Assembly (NCBI GenBank): GCA_002492075.1
Contig: DKXD01000027.1
Location: 1 to 13,534, forward strand
Direction of reading: 5' to 3'
From: Ruminococcaceae bacterium UBA7135
GTDB lineage: Bacteria; Bacillota; Clostridia; Oscillospirales; Ruminococcaceae
Length of the DNA stretch: 13,534 bases
Part shown: one piece after another, positions 1 through 6,954 of the stretch
Numbering within the stretch: the first letter of the stretch is position 1
Layout of the letters: each line of letters opens with the position of its first letter
The notes under the pieces: generated by a model
What the model was told of the DNA's origin: nothing
The model's database searches: none
Seen by the model: only the letters and a program-made list of their open reading frames with translations
Translations under genes and position numbers: made by a program

Positions 1-350
1 TTAATGTAATCCCACAGATCGTCCTCATGGAATGAGCCGAAGGCAATGAGCTTTGCAGCATCCATAACACTTGCGCCGCCAGCGCCTATGATCATTTCGA
101 TCTTCTGCTCTTTTACGAGCCGAATGCCCGTTTCAATAACTGACAGCTCACGTGAGGCTCTGCCCAATTCAAACAGCTTGCCGCCGAATGTTACGGAGCT
201 TCTGACGTCATCATAGCACCCGTTCTTTTTGACCGAACCGCCGCCGTAAACAAACAGCACTCTTTTACCGCCGATAAGCTCTCTCAGATCTGCTGTTGGA
301 TCATTCCTCATCAATAGCTTAGTGTCATTTCTCAATTGAAAGTCTCTCAT
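1..350 (-). CDS. Iron-containing alcohol dehydrogenase, N-terminal part (cut by window edge)
   Basis: Partial gene: about 116 codons are visible and the frame is open to the left edge. The translation shows the Fe-ADH Rossmann signatures: a first glycine loop VYGGGSVKKNG, then IIGAGGASVMDAAK, which corresponds to the family GGGSxxD(xx)K nucleotide-binding motif, followed by a W(D/E) segment (EDDLWDYI). Members oxidise alcohols or reduce aldehydes with NAD(P)H and a divalent metal in the cytoplasm; the metal-ligand region lies outside the window. The start at 350 is preferred because GGAGG sits 8 bases upstream; in-frame ATGs at 356 and 365 are too close to, or ahead of, that site. In the visible part it resembles the complete Fe-ADH at 4117-5271, so they are probably paralogues. 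It has its own promoter (411-439) and LysR-type operator (460-476). In the second motif GGGS has become GAGGAS, a small departure from the consensus. Confidence 0.88.
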   Translation of the reverse strand, partial: MRDFQLRNDTKLLMRNDPTADLRELIGGKRVLFVYGGGSVKKNGCYDDVRSSVTFGGKLFELGRASRELSVIETGIRLVKEQKIEMIIGAGGASVMDAAKLIAFGSFHEDDLWDYI

Positions 351-410
351 AACCATTTCCTCCATTTTCTGCTTTGCCAAATCTATCACCTGTTAAAGTT
401 CGATAATTAT

Positions 411-439
411 ATTATAACAGATATAAACCGCGTTTGGAA
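411..439 (-). promoter_or_regulatory. Promoter of the left Fe-ADH gene, regulon type
   Basis: On the minus strand the -35 hexamer TTCCAA (439-434, within GAACTTCC) is followed by a 17-bp spacer and a perfect TATAAT (416-411). The leader to the ATG at 350 is about 55 bases. The -35 is far from TTGACA, as expected for an activator-dependent promoter. The same GAACTTCC-N-TATAAT layout recurs at three other gene starts in the window. Confidence 0.75.
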
Positions 440-459
440 GTTCATATTTGTATATTGGA

Positions 460-476
460 TAACACCCATAGGTATA
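460..476 (-). promoter_or_regulatory. Predicted LysR operator upstream of the left Fe-ADH
   Basis: The minus strand reads TATACCTATGGGTGTTA, an imperfect palindrome ACCT-AT-GGGT. Its centre (468.5) is 29.5 bp from the outer edge of the -35 hexamer, about -64 from the predicted transcription start. It is the most diverged of the four copies but has the same spacing as the others. Binding by the LysR protein encoded at 1976 is inferred. Confidence 0.6.
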
Positions 477-485
477 TAGTAACAA

Positions 486-515
486 GAAGATCGATACATT
501 TCCGCATTGATCTTC
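486..515. repeat. Inverted repeat in the esterase/ADH gap
   Basis: Arms GAAGATCGAT (486-495) and ATTGATCTTC (506-515) pair at nine of ten positions around a 10-base loop. It lies downstream of the minus-strand esterase, so it might help end that transcript, but no good run of T follows on that strand. The rest of the gap (516-588) holds only a second inverted repeat, TGACCA (553-558) with TGGTCA (572-577), and no gene that I can support. Confidence 0.4.
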
Positions 516-588
516 CCGCCTATTAAGAAAAGAGAATTTCCGTTTATCATAATGACCACTATTTTTTCTATTGGTCAACGCCGAGAAA

Positions 589-1812
589 TTACGGATTTGT
601 ATTCCAGAACCACCGCAGCGCATTATAGGTATACTCCATTGCCGCTGTTCCGCTGTGAGAATATCCCTCTTTAATGCGGAATGTTAAGTTGCCGTCCTTT
701 TCGGTGTCGGAATAACGGAAGCTGTCGTAATTCTGCATATTTTCGATCTGCTGCTCAAATGCCGAAGCTGCAAAATCCTCCGTGCCCGTCATAGTGACAA
801 GGAAAAAATCATTCCAATCATATCCCGAATTCTTTACGATATCGTCCATATAACCGCCGTCCGTTGTAAGACTGCCGCTTGATGGCGCGAAATAGCGGAA
901 ATAATCGAGACAGTATTCAAACGTCCGCCAAGTCGTTACCGAACCCATTGAAAATCCGCCGAACCCGCGGTGATCGCGCGCCGCGATCAAGTCCTCCGCC
1001 GATGTGCTTACCGCGTAGGAACTGTACTTCCCCTCGACTGTGGGGATAAGGTCGTTTATCAACTCGTTGTGATAATTCCGCGTGAGCTGAAGCGCAAGGC
1101 TGTAGCTTGCGCTGTCCTCGCCGCTTGTGTTATTATAAGTGGGACACACCACTATCAGCGGCGGTATCTTGCCGTCCGCAATTGCGTTGTCAAGCACGTT
1201 TTTCATCGAGGATGGATTTCCGGGAGTGCCGAGAGTGGTCGTCTCGTTGCTCCAACCGCCGTGCATAAGATAGAATACGTTGTATTTTTGGTTTTCGTCA
1301 TAACCGTAAGGTAAATACACTACGGCTCTTTTTTGAAGAGTTTGAGTTTTCTCCGCATAAGAAAAGGATTCGTAAGTCGTGTAGTTGAGATCGACAAGCG
1401 TTCCCTGCTCCTGCGCCGTATCGAAGTATCCGCGAGGTATTTCCTCTAATTTTTCAGGGAAAGCTTTCGGTGAAAGACCGATTTCATTTTCGATAATAAC
1501 ATCACCCCCGTCCGAATTTGAGCTGTTTTCCGAAACAGTGCTTTCATTTGAGCTTGTTGTGAAAACGCTATTCGATTTGCTTTCGCTGTCGTTGTTTTCT
1601 TTTGAGCTTTCATTTATGCCTGTTGAGTTATTCGCTGCCGTTTCGCTGCTAACGCCGCTTTCATAAAGCACGCTTTCACTCTCGTTCGCCGCGGGAACGC
1701 TCTCAAACGACGCTGTGCTGTTTACATCGCTATCGGATGCCGTGTTGCTGGAGCATCCGCACATCGCCAAAGCAAGCAGTACGGGCGCTATACGTTTAGC
1801 CATAGAACACAT
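589..1812 (-). CDS. Secreted lipoprotein esterase, esterase D / feruloyl-esterase-like alpha/beta hydrolase
   Basis: 407 residues from the start chosen here. A short signal peptide ends in ALAMCGC, so the lipidated Cys is probably C20. A Ser/Asn/Glu/Thr-rich tether (about 21-105) follows, then an alpha/beta hydrolase domain of the esterase D/CE1 type: strand with VVYLPYGYD, oxyanion-side HGG in YLMHGGW, nucleophile S288 in GFSMGS, likely acid D346 in GTEDF and His H386 in GYSHSG. The catalytic set looks complete. Such enzymes split acyl or aryl esters, in CE1 often feruloyl esters on plant polysaccharides; the substrate here is unknown. The ATG at 1812 is preferred because AGAGGTGA lies just upstream. 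A longer frame back to 1842 would begin upstream of the predicted transcription start near 1838. The gene is divergent from the LysR gene and shares its control region. Confidence 0.88.
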   Translation of the reverse strand: MCSMAKRIAPVLLALAMCGCSSNTASDSDVNSTASFESVPAANESESVLYESGVSSETAANNSTGINESSKENNDSESKSNSVFTTSSNESTVSENSSNSDGGDVIIENEIGLSPKAFPEKLEEIPRGYFDTAQEQGTLVDLNYTTYESFSYAEKTQTLQKRAVVYLPYGYDENQKYNVFYLMHGGWSNETTTLGTPGNPSSMKNVLDNAIADGKIPPLIVVCPTYNNTSGEDSASYSLALQLTRNYHNELINDLIPTVEGKYSSYAVSTSAEDLIAARDHRGFGGFSMGSVTTWRTFEYCLDYFRYFAPSSGSLTTDGGYMDDIVKNSGYDWNDFFLVTMTGTEDFAASAFEQQIENMQNYDSFRYSDTEKDGNLTFRIKEGYSHSGTAAMEYTYNALRWFWNTNP

Positions 1813-1844
1813 AAAATCACCTCTCGAATATTTTCTTATCAATA

Positions 1845-1873
1845 ATTATAATACATTTTTTAATTGCGGGGAA
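1845..1873 (-). promoter_or_regulatory. Promoter of the lipoprotein esterase, regulon type
   Basis: On the minus strand TTCCCC (1873-1868, within GAACTTCCCC) is followed by a 17-bp spacer and TATAAT (1850-1845). The leader is about 26 bases to the ATG at 1812. Design and spacing match the promoters at 411, 2909 and 8638. Confidence 0.75.
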
Positions 1874-1894
1874 GTTCAAAAAAGTTATGCGGTT

Positions 1895-1911
1895 TATACT
1901 TTTGGGTAATA
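1895..1911. promoter_or_regulatory. Shared LysR operator between esterase and LysR genes
   Basis: The plus strand reads TATACTTTTGGGTAATA, an imperfect palindrome centred at 1902.5. The centre is 29.5 bp from the -35 edge of the esterase promoter, about -64, the classical activator position for LysR proteins. For the LysR promoter on the other side it ends 4 bp before TTGACA (about -48), where binding would more likely hinder RNA polymerase. Activation of the esterase and negative autoregulation by one site is therefore the simplest reading. Confidence 0.65.
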
Positions 1912-1915
1912 GCTA

Positions 1916-1944
1916 TTGACAAATTAAGGAAAAAACATTATAAT
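1916..1944 (+). promoter_or_regulatory. Consensus sigma-A promoter of the LysR gene
   Basis: TTGACA (1916-1921), a 17-bp spacer and TATAAT (1939-1944): a perfect match to the housekeeping consensus. It contrasts with the poor -35 boxes of the four regulon promoters, so the regulator is likely made without activation and then self-limited. The gene's RBS AAAGGGG lies at 1961-1967. Confidence 0.85.
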
Positions 1945-1975
1945 ATTATAAAGTCTATCGAAAGGGGCGTTTAAA

Positions 1976-2875
1976 ATGTATAATCCTCAGCTTGATACGT
2001 TTATAAAAGTAGCCGACGCGGGCAGTTTCAACAAAGCAGCAGAGGAAATGTTTATCACTCCGACGGCAGTCATAAAGCAAATCAATCTGCTGGAGAGAAT
2101 GTTGGAAGTAAAGCTGTTCGAGCGAACGCACCGAGGACTGACGCTTACAAAAGCGGGAATGTCGCTTTACCAAGACGCAAAATATATCATCGCATATTGC
2201 GAAGCGTCTGTTATCCGCGCCAAAAACGCAATGCAGTCTGACGTGAACGTGATACGAATCGGCACATCTCCGATGACACCCGCACAGCTTTTAATGGGAA
2301 TGTGGGCAAAGATCAAAGTATATTGCCCCCAATTAAAATTCGAGCTTATTCCGTTCGAGAACACTCCCGAAAACGCTCGTGAAATTCTCGGTAATCTGGG
2401 AAAAAACATCGACGTAGTGGGCGGTATTTTCGATGAGGCAATGCTTGATCTCAGGAAATGCGCCGGACTTGAATTGTCTCGCGAACCGTTTTGCTGCGCG
2501 GTTTCGATACATCACAAACTTGCAGCGAAGGACAAGCTTTCGTTTGAGGATCTTTACGGGGAAAATCTGCTTTTGATGAAACGCAATTGGAGCAGCTATG
2601 TTGACAGACTGCGTGATGATATATGGAAAAATCACGAGCAAATCAACATTATAGATTTCGATTTTTACAATATGAGTATTTTCAACCGCTGTGAAAACAG
2701 CGATGATGTTCTGCTCGCGATACCCGGGTGGGCGAACGTACACCCGCTTTTGAAGGTCATTCCCGTGGATTGGGATTACAGTATTCCGTATGGGCTGCTG
2801 CACTCGCCGCAGCCGTCTCCGACAGTCAAAGAATTCCTGAAAGCAGCTGAAAAAGCGGCTTGTGAGCAATTATAA
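1976..2875 (+). CDS. LysR-family transcriptional regulator
   Basis: 299 residues, the usual LysR length. The N-terminal winged helix-turn-helix covers about residues 3-62: LDTFIKVADAGSFNKAAEEM, then TPTAVIKQINLLE and LFERTHRGLTLTKAG, all typical of the family. Residues ~90-295 form the effector-binding domain, opening with IRIGTSP. Several cysteines (for example the CC pair in EPFCCAV) are present, but nothing shows that they sense redox state. A consensus promoter and a good RBS support the ATG at 1976. The gene is divergent from the esterase and next to four similar operators at LysR-like distance (-65) from four promoters, so it is the obvious candidate regulator of ADH, esterase and both operons. 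Its inducer is unknown. The stop codon (2873-2875) lies inside the operator of the next operon. Confidence 0.93.
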   Translation: MYNPQLDTFIKVADAGSFNKAAEEMFITPTAVIKQINLLERMLEVKLFERTHRGLTLTKAGMSLYQDAKYIIAYCEASVIRAKNAMQSDVNVIRIGTSPMTPAQLLMGMWAKIKVYCPQLKFELIPFENTPENAREILGNLGKNIDVVGGIFDEAMLDLRKCAGLELSREPFCCAVSIHHKLAAKDKLSFEDLYGENLLLMKRNWSSYVDRLRDDIWKNHEQINIIDFDFYNMSIFNRCENSDDVLLAIPGWANVHPLLKVIPVDWDYSIPYGLLHSPQPSPTVKEFLKAAEKAACEQL

Positions 2876-2887
2876 CCTCAAGGTATA
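2871..2887 (+). promoter_or_regulatory. Predicted LysR operator of the first plus-strand operon
   Basis: TATAACCTCAAGGTATA, a palindrome ACCT-CA-AGGT centred at 2879.5, 29.5 bp before the -35 hexamer. Its reverse complement is almost identical to the operator at 8601. It overlaps the LysR stop codon, so the regulator gene's end is itself a binding site. Confidence 0.68.
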
Positions 2888-2905
2888 AACCGATATACTA
2901 AAAGA

Positions 2906-2928
2906 GACTTCCCTCGGAAGTCTTTTTT
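2906..2928 (+). terminator. Intrinsic terminator after the LysR gene
   Basis: Stem GACTTCC (2906-2912), loop CTC, stem GGAAGTC (2916-2922), then TTTTTT (2923-2928). Preceding A residues can extend the stem into the T run. The next promoter's -35 box falls inside this hairpin. Confidence 0.88.
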
Positions 2929-2937
2929 GTTTATAAT
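2909..2937 (+). promoter_or_regulatory. Promoter of the first plus-strand operon, regulon type
   Basis: TTCCCT (2909-2914), 17-bp spacer, TATAAT (2932-2937). The -35 box is part of the LysR terminator stem and the spacer carries the T run. The predicted start near 2944 falls on the RBS (AAGGAG 2944-2949), giving an unusually short leader of about 14 bases. The box is supported mainly by its match in design to the other three promoters. Confidence 0.65.
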
Positions 2938-2957
2938 ATAGAAAAGGAGCGGTGACA

Positions 2958-4100
2958 ATGAGAAAATGTGTTATTACATTGGCATTGGCAATATTCTGTT
3001 TATCGGGCTGCAATGCGGGGACTTCCCACGGCGCGGACGTTAATTCGGTCAAAAGTTCTTCGAGCATTACAGAAAGCTCGTCCGGTAAATTATCGAGCAC
3101 TGCCGAAAATACGTCGGATGTTTCTTCGGGTATTGCGGAAAGCTCGTCCGATAATTCTTTAAGCGCCTCGGAAAGCAAAGCAAGCTTTTCGTCCGACATT
3201 GAGGAGGAAGTGAGCGAACCCGTGCTGACAAGCGAACCGTACAGCCGTGATACCCGTATTTCGGACGTGATAAACGACCCTGTTTTCGGCGATTACGGCA
3301 GACTAATTTTCCCCGTGAACGAGGGATATTACAGCGGAAATACGCTCGGCGATCTGCGGCTTACATGGTATAATAACATCGACCCCGACACAACCGTCGA
3401 GATAGCGAATTATATGCGTTCTCACGCGGAATCGGGCGAAGTGATCTTCTACGATATTTACTCCGATTCCGAAAAGACCGCCGATCCTCGGAAAGAAGAT
3501 ACGGGACTGTTTTTCTTTAAGGGAACTCCGGGAGAAAAATTCGCGGTTTGCAGCGCGGGCGGCGGATTTGCGTACGTGGGGGCGATGCAGGACAGCTTTC
3601 CGCATGCTCTGGAGCTTTCTAAGCGCGGCTACAACGCGTTCGCGGTGATATACCGCCCGGGAGCGCAGACCGCGTGTGAGGACTTGTCTCGGGCGATCGC
3701 GTTTATTTTCGATCACGCCGACGAGCTTGAAGTCGATACCGACTGTTACTCGCTTTGGGGCGGCTCGGCGGGCGCGAGAATGTCCGCGTGGGTAGGCTCA
3801 GACGGCACGGAGGGCTTCGGAGAACGTGCGCTCCCTCACGCGGGCGCGGTTATAATGCAGTACACGGGGCTTTCCGACTATTCCGATAATGACCCGCCGA
3901 CCTATGTTTGCGTGGGCGATAGAGACGGTATAGCGAATTGGCAGACAATGAAAACGCGGCTCGATAATATAAGCTCGTTCGGTATCGACACGGAATTCCA
4001 CGTTTACGAGGGTCTGCGGCACGGCTTCGGGATAGGCACGGGAACGGTTGCCGAGGGCTGGGTAGACGATGCGGTCAGATTCTGGGAAAAACAATTTTGA
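2958..4100 (+). CDS. Lipoprotein alpha/beta hydrolase (acetyl-esterase / BD-FAE-like)
   Basis: 380 residues. Signal peptide with a textbook lipobox LSGC (Cys18), then a Ser/Glu-rich tether with repeated ESSS units to about residue 90. The hydrolase domain follows: oxyanion-side glycines in CSAGGGF, nucleophile S270 in LWGGSAGAR, acid D323 in GDRDG and H355 in GLRHGFG. This order and the GGSAG elbow fit the COG0657 acetyl-esterase type rather than the esterase at 589. The expected role is hydrolysis of small acyl esters on the outer face of the membrane; the substrate is unknown. The ATG at 2958 is chosen with AAGGAG 8 bases upstream; a GTG at 2952 is too close to that site. It is first in the operon and is followed after 16 bases by the Fe-ADH. 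Confidence 0.87.
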   Translation: MRKCVITLALAIFCLSGCNAGTSHGADVNSVKSSSSITESSSGKLSSTAENTSDVSSGIAESSSDNSLSASESKASFSSDIEEEVSEPVLTSEPYSRDTRISDVINDPVFGDYGRLIFPVNEGYYSGNTLGDLRLTWYNNIDPDTTVEIANYMRSHAESGEVIFYDIYSDSEKTADPRKEDTGLFFFKGTPGEKFAVCSAGGGFAYVGAMQDSFPHALELSKRGYNAFAVIYRPGAQTACEDLSRAIAFIFDHADELEVDTDCYSLWGGSAGARMSAWVGSDGTEGFGERALPHAGAVIMQYTGLSDYSDNDPPTYVCVGDRDGIANWQTMKTRLDNISSFGIDTEFHVYEGLRHGFGIGTGTVAEGWVDDAVRFWEKQF

Positions 4101-4116
4101 TTAAGGAGTAATTATT

Positions 4117-5271
4117 ATGAACAATTTTATCTATGAAAACAAGACAAAGGTATATTTCGGCAAGGGCGGCATTAAAGAATATCTCGGATGTCTGCTGAAA
4201 AACTTTAACACCATTATGCTGGCTTACGGCGGCGGTTCAATCAAGAAGAACGGTGTTTATGATGAGATCATCGGGATATTGAATTCCGCCGAAAAGAACG
4301 TTGTGGAATTTTCGGGAATTATGCCCAATCCGACATACGCTAAAGTCCAAGAGGGTGCGAAAATCTCCCGTGAAAATAACGTTGATTTTATTCTCGCGGT
4401 CGGCGGCGGTTCGGTTATTGACTGCTGCAAGATAGTTTCCGCTCAGGCGAAAACAGATGAGGATATTTGGGAAAACGAGATTGTAAAAAAGAAATTTCCC
4501 ACCGAATTTATTCCCATGGGCGCGGTAGTTACGGCTTCGGGTACGGGTTCGGAAATGAACGCGGGCGCTGTTATTACCAACGAAACGGAAAAAATAAAGT
4601 GCGGACTTTTCGGGGCGCAGGCGGATTTCGCGTTCCTCGACCCGACCTATACGATGTCCGTGCCGTTTGAACAGGTGATCTCGGGAGCGTTCGACACGCT
4701 TAGTCACGCAATGGAAACATATTTCGGCAAGCCGTCCGAGAACAATCTTTCCGACGATATAAACGAAGCGGTAATGCGCAGCGTTATCAGGAATATGCGC
4801 GTTCTGATAACCGATCACGGAAATTATAACGCGCGCAGCGAACTGATGTGGGCTAGCTCTATGGCGGAAAACGGTATTCTCAAAATAGGCAAGATCACGG
4901 ATTTTCAGACGCACCAGATCGAGCATCAGCTTGGCGCGTACACCAACTGCAATCACGGCAAGGGATTGGCGGTAATTCACCCCGTTTTGTACCGTCACAT
5001 TTACAAGGACGGTTTGGGGAAATTCGCGCGGTTCGCGAAAAACGTTTGGGGAATTTACGACAAAAGCTCCGAGGAGGAAACAGCTCTCGCGGGAATTATC
5101 GCGCTTGAGAATTTCATTAAGGATGTTGGGCTGCCTACAAGGTTTTCGCAGATGGGAATTCCCGAAAACACCGATTACAAGGCTATCGCGGACTCCACAA
5201 ATATAACGGCGGGGTGCTGTAAAACATTAACTCACGATGAAATTCTGGATATCCTTAAGGAATGTGTTTAA
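4117..5271 (+). CDS. Iron-containing alcohol dehydrogenase, YqhD/butanol-dehydrogenase type
   Basis: 384 residues, full family length. N-terminal YGGGSIKKNG and GGGSVIDCCK form the nucleotide-binding region; GTGSEMNAGAVI follows. The likely metal ligands are all present: D193 and H197 in FDTLSHAME, H266 in THQIEH and H280 in NCNHGKG, in register with the known ligands of E. coli YqhD. Members reduce short aldehydes with NADPH in the cytoplasm, often as aldehyde detoxification. AAGGAG lies about 8 bases before the ATG. It sits between two lipoprotein genes and probably handles the products of the same pathway. It resembles the partial ADH at the left edge. Confidence 0.95.
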   Translation: MNNFIYENKTKVYFGKGGIKEYLGCLLKNFNTIMLAYGGGSIKKNGVYDEIIGILNSAEKNVVEFSGIMPNPTYAKVQEGAKISRENNVDFILAVGGGSVIDCCKIVSAQAKTDEDIWENEIVKKKFPTEFIPMGAVVTASGTGSEMNAGAVITNETEKIKCGLFGAQADFAFLDPTYTMSVPFEQVISGAFDTLSHAMETYFGKPSENNLSDDINEAVMRSVIRNMRVLITDHGNYNARSELMWASSMAENGILKIGKITDFQTHQIEHQLGAYTNCNHGKGLAVIHPVLYRHIYKDGLGKFARFAKNVWGIYDKSSEEETALAGIIALENFIKDVGLPTRFSQMGIPENTDYKAIADSTNITAGCCKTLTHDEILDILKECV

Positions 5272-5290
5272 ACGAAAGAAGGCGCAAATT

Positions 5291-6124
5291 ATGAAAAATA
5301 TTTTTAAAAAATTCGGCACGGCTTTTACAACTGTTGCGCTGGCGTTATGCCTGACAGCCTGCAATAACAATGGGGCTTCAAGCGGCGGGATTTCCGCTCC
5401 CTTGTCTATTCAGAGCAGCTCAAACACAAGCAATTCCACTATGTCAAGTTCATCAAGCTCAATGGTAACATCTTCTTCGAGTAAAGAAAGCTACGTTTCG
5501 GAGAGTTCCTCGGAAAGTTCAGTGAAATCGACCGAGAGCGTTTCGGAAACGAGTGTTCCGACAGAAGTAAGCGAACAGAGCAGCAACGAACTTGTTTTCT
5601 CGGAACCGCCCGAGCCAAGCGAACCCGTATCGGAGCCGACCGATGAGGAAAAAACGTTGGTAGTCTACTTCACATGGTCGTCCAACACCGCGGGAATGGC
5701 TGAGACCATCGCCGATCTGACGGGTGCGGACACCTTTGAAATAGTTCCCGTAAATCCATACCCCGAAGAGTACACGCCCTGCACCGAGGTGGCTTTGGAG
5801 GAACGCGACAATAACGCCCGCCCCGAGATACAAAATCTTCCCGCTTCTGTTTCGGAATACGATAATATCCTTATCGGATATCCTATCTGGTGGCACACCG
5901 CGCCCATGATAATCGGTACGTTTTTAGAGAATTACAATCTGACCGGGATAGACGTTTATCCGTTTACACAGTCGGCTTCCATGAATACGGAACAATTCGA
6001 GCAATCTATGGATTTTGTTCGCGGCTGTGCTGCAAACGCGACGGTGCATGACGGGTTGTTCGCAAGGCCATCCGATACCTCCTCTATCAGAAGTTATCTT
6101 GAACAAAACAGACTTACAAAGTAG
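5291..6124 (+). CDS. Lipoprotein flavodoxin 1
   Basis: 277 residues. Signal peptide with lipobox LTAC (Cys24), then a very Ser-rich tether with runs such as SSSSSS up to about residue 115, then a flavodoxin domain. The FMN phosphate loop is intact (VVYFTWSSNTAGMAETIA), and YPIWWHTAP supplies aromatic residues expected to pack on the flavin ring. DNNARPEI matches the same position in the other two copies, placing all three in one flavodoxin subfamily. Flavodoxins carry one or two electrons on FMN; here the protein should sit outside the membrane. The ATG at 5291 has AAGAAGG 8 bases before it and keeps the signal peptide at the N terminus; an upstream start at 5237 would overlap the ADH gene. 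Confidence 0.88.
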   Translation: MKNIFKKFGTAFTTVALALCLTACNNNGASSGGISAPLSIQSSSNTSNSTMSSSSSSMVTSSSSKESYVSESSSESSVKSTESVSETSVPTEVSEQSSNELVFSEPPEPSEPVSEPTDEEKTLVVYFTWSSNTAGMAETIADLTGADTFEIVPVNPYPEEYTPCTEVALEERDNNARPEIQNLPASVSEYDNILIGYPIWWHTAPMIIGTFLENYNLTGIDVYPFTQSASMNTEQFEQSMDFVRGCAANATVHDGLFARPSDTSSIRSYLEQNRLTK

Positions 6125-6132
6125 GTGATAGT

Positions 6133-6888
6133 ATGAAGAAATTTTCTGCGATTATTCTTGCGGCATTATTGGTTTGCACGGGCTGCTCGAACGGCAATTC
6201 AGACAATAAGGGAAACAATTCTTTCGACAACAGCACTTCTGCCTCGTCAACTTCCTCGGAAAGATCGGCGCAAAGCGGAGAAAATTCAACGGATATCTCA
6301 ACCAATGAGCAAACGTCAAATGCTCCGTCAGAAAATAGCGGTTCGCGTGTTCTTATCGCGTATTTCACAGTTCCCGAGGACGATGTTGATACTGTCGCGA
6401 GGGCAAGCGTGGTAGTCAAGGACGGCAAAAAATACGGCAACACGGAATATGTCGCGAATGTGATACAACAGGCTATCGGCGGCGACCTGTTTCAAATCGA
6501 AGCGGTACACGAATATACACACGACCATGACGCACTCACAGATTTCGCCGCCGATGAAAAGGCGGATAACGCGCGTCCCGAGCTGAAAAATCACATCGAG
6601 GATATTTCAAAATACGACACGATAATTCTCGGTTATCCGAACTGGTGGGCTGATCTGCCCATGCCCGTGTATACGTTTTTGGATGAATACGATCTTGGCG
6701 CAAAGACGATAATACCGTTTGTAACGCACGGCGGAAGCGGCTTTTCAAACACGCGGAAAACTATTTCGGATCTGGAGCCAAACGCGACAGTTAGCGATAA
6801 TTCTCTGAATTTGTCAAGAAATAATTTTCTCGGAAACGAAGACGAAATTACGGAATGGGCGAAAAGCCTTGATACATCGCATAATTAA
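6133..6888 (+). CDS. Lipoprotein flavodoxin 2
   Basis: 251 residues. Signal peptide ending CTGC (Cys18), Ser/Asn-rich tether to about residue 70, then a flavodoxin domain starting VLIAYFT. Compared with flavodoxin 1, an insertion of about 20 residues separates the first strand from the phosphate-loop part GNTEYVANVI. YPNWWADLP is the flavin-stacking segment and ADNARPEL the shared motif. It starts 8 bases after flavodoxin 1, with its RBS (AGGTGA) overlapping the previous stop, so the two are likely translated together. It is closer in layout to flavodoxin 3 than to flavodoxin 1. Confidence 0.88.
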   Translation: MKKFSAIILAALLVCTGCSNGNSDNKGNNSFDNSTSASSTSSERSAQSGENSTDISTNEQTSNAPSENSGSRVLIAYFTVPEDDVDTVARASVVVKDGKKYGNTEYVANVIQQAIGGDLFQIEAVHEYTHDHDALTDFAADEKADNARPELKNHIEDISKYDTIILGYPNWWADLPMPVYTFLDEYDLGAKTIIPFVTHGGSGFSNTRKTISDLEPNATVSDNSLNLSRNNFLGNEDEITEWAKSLDTSHN

Positions 6889-6917
6889 CGTTTGGAGATA
6901 CATAAAAAAACAGGAAC

Positions 6918-6933
6918 ACAACACATCTGTTGT
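6918..6933. repeat. Short perfect inverted repeat before the broken AKR
   Basis: ACAACA (6918-6923) and TGTTGT (6928-6933) flank a 4-base loop. It lies in the largest gap (66 bases) within the first operon. No convincing promoter or T run goes with it, and it does not match the LysR operator. It could be a small regulator site, a weak processing hairpin, or chance. Confidence 0.3.
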
Positions 6934-6954
6934 ATACGATAAAAAGGTGATCAT

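Noticed and set aside
393..623. 76-codon minus-strand frame over the ADH/esterase gap
   Set aside because: It covers the promoter and operator of the ADH gene and the end of the esterase gene, has no recognisable protein features and is AT-rich intergenic sequence.
4237..4998. Long minus-strand open frame inside the Fe-ADH gene
   Set aside because: The plus strand encodes a complete, motif-rich enzyme; the antisense frame has Arg/His/Val-rich composition typical of a shadow and shows no known domain.
5690..5760. DLTGADT in flavodoxin 1 as an ApbE flavinylation site
   Set aside because: It resembles the DxxSGAT motif, but the same position in copies 2 and 3 reads IGGDLF and TGGDLF, so it is simply the conserved flavodoxin segment after the first helix.
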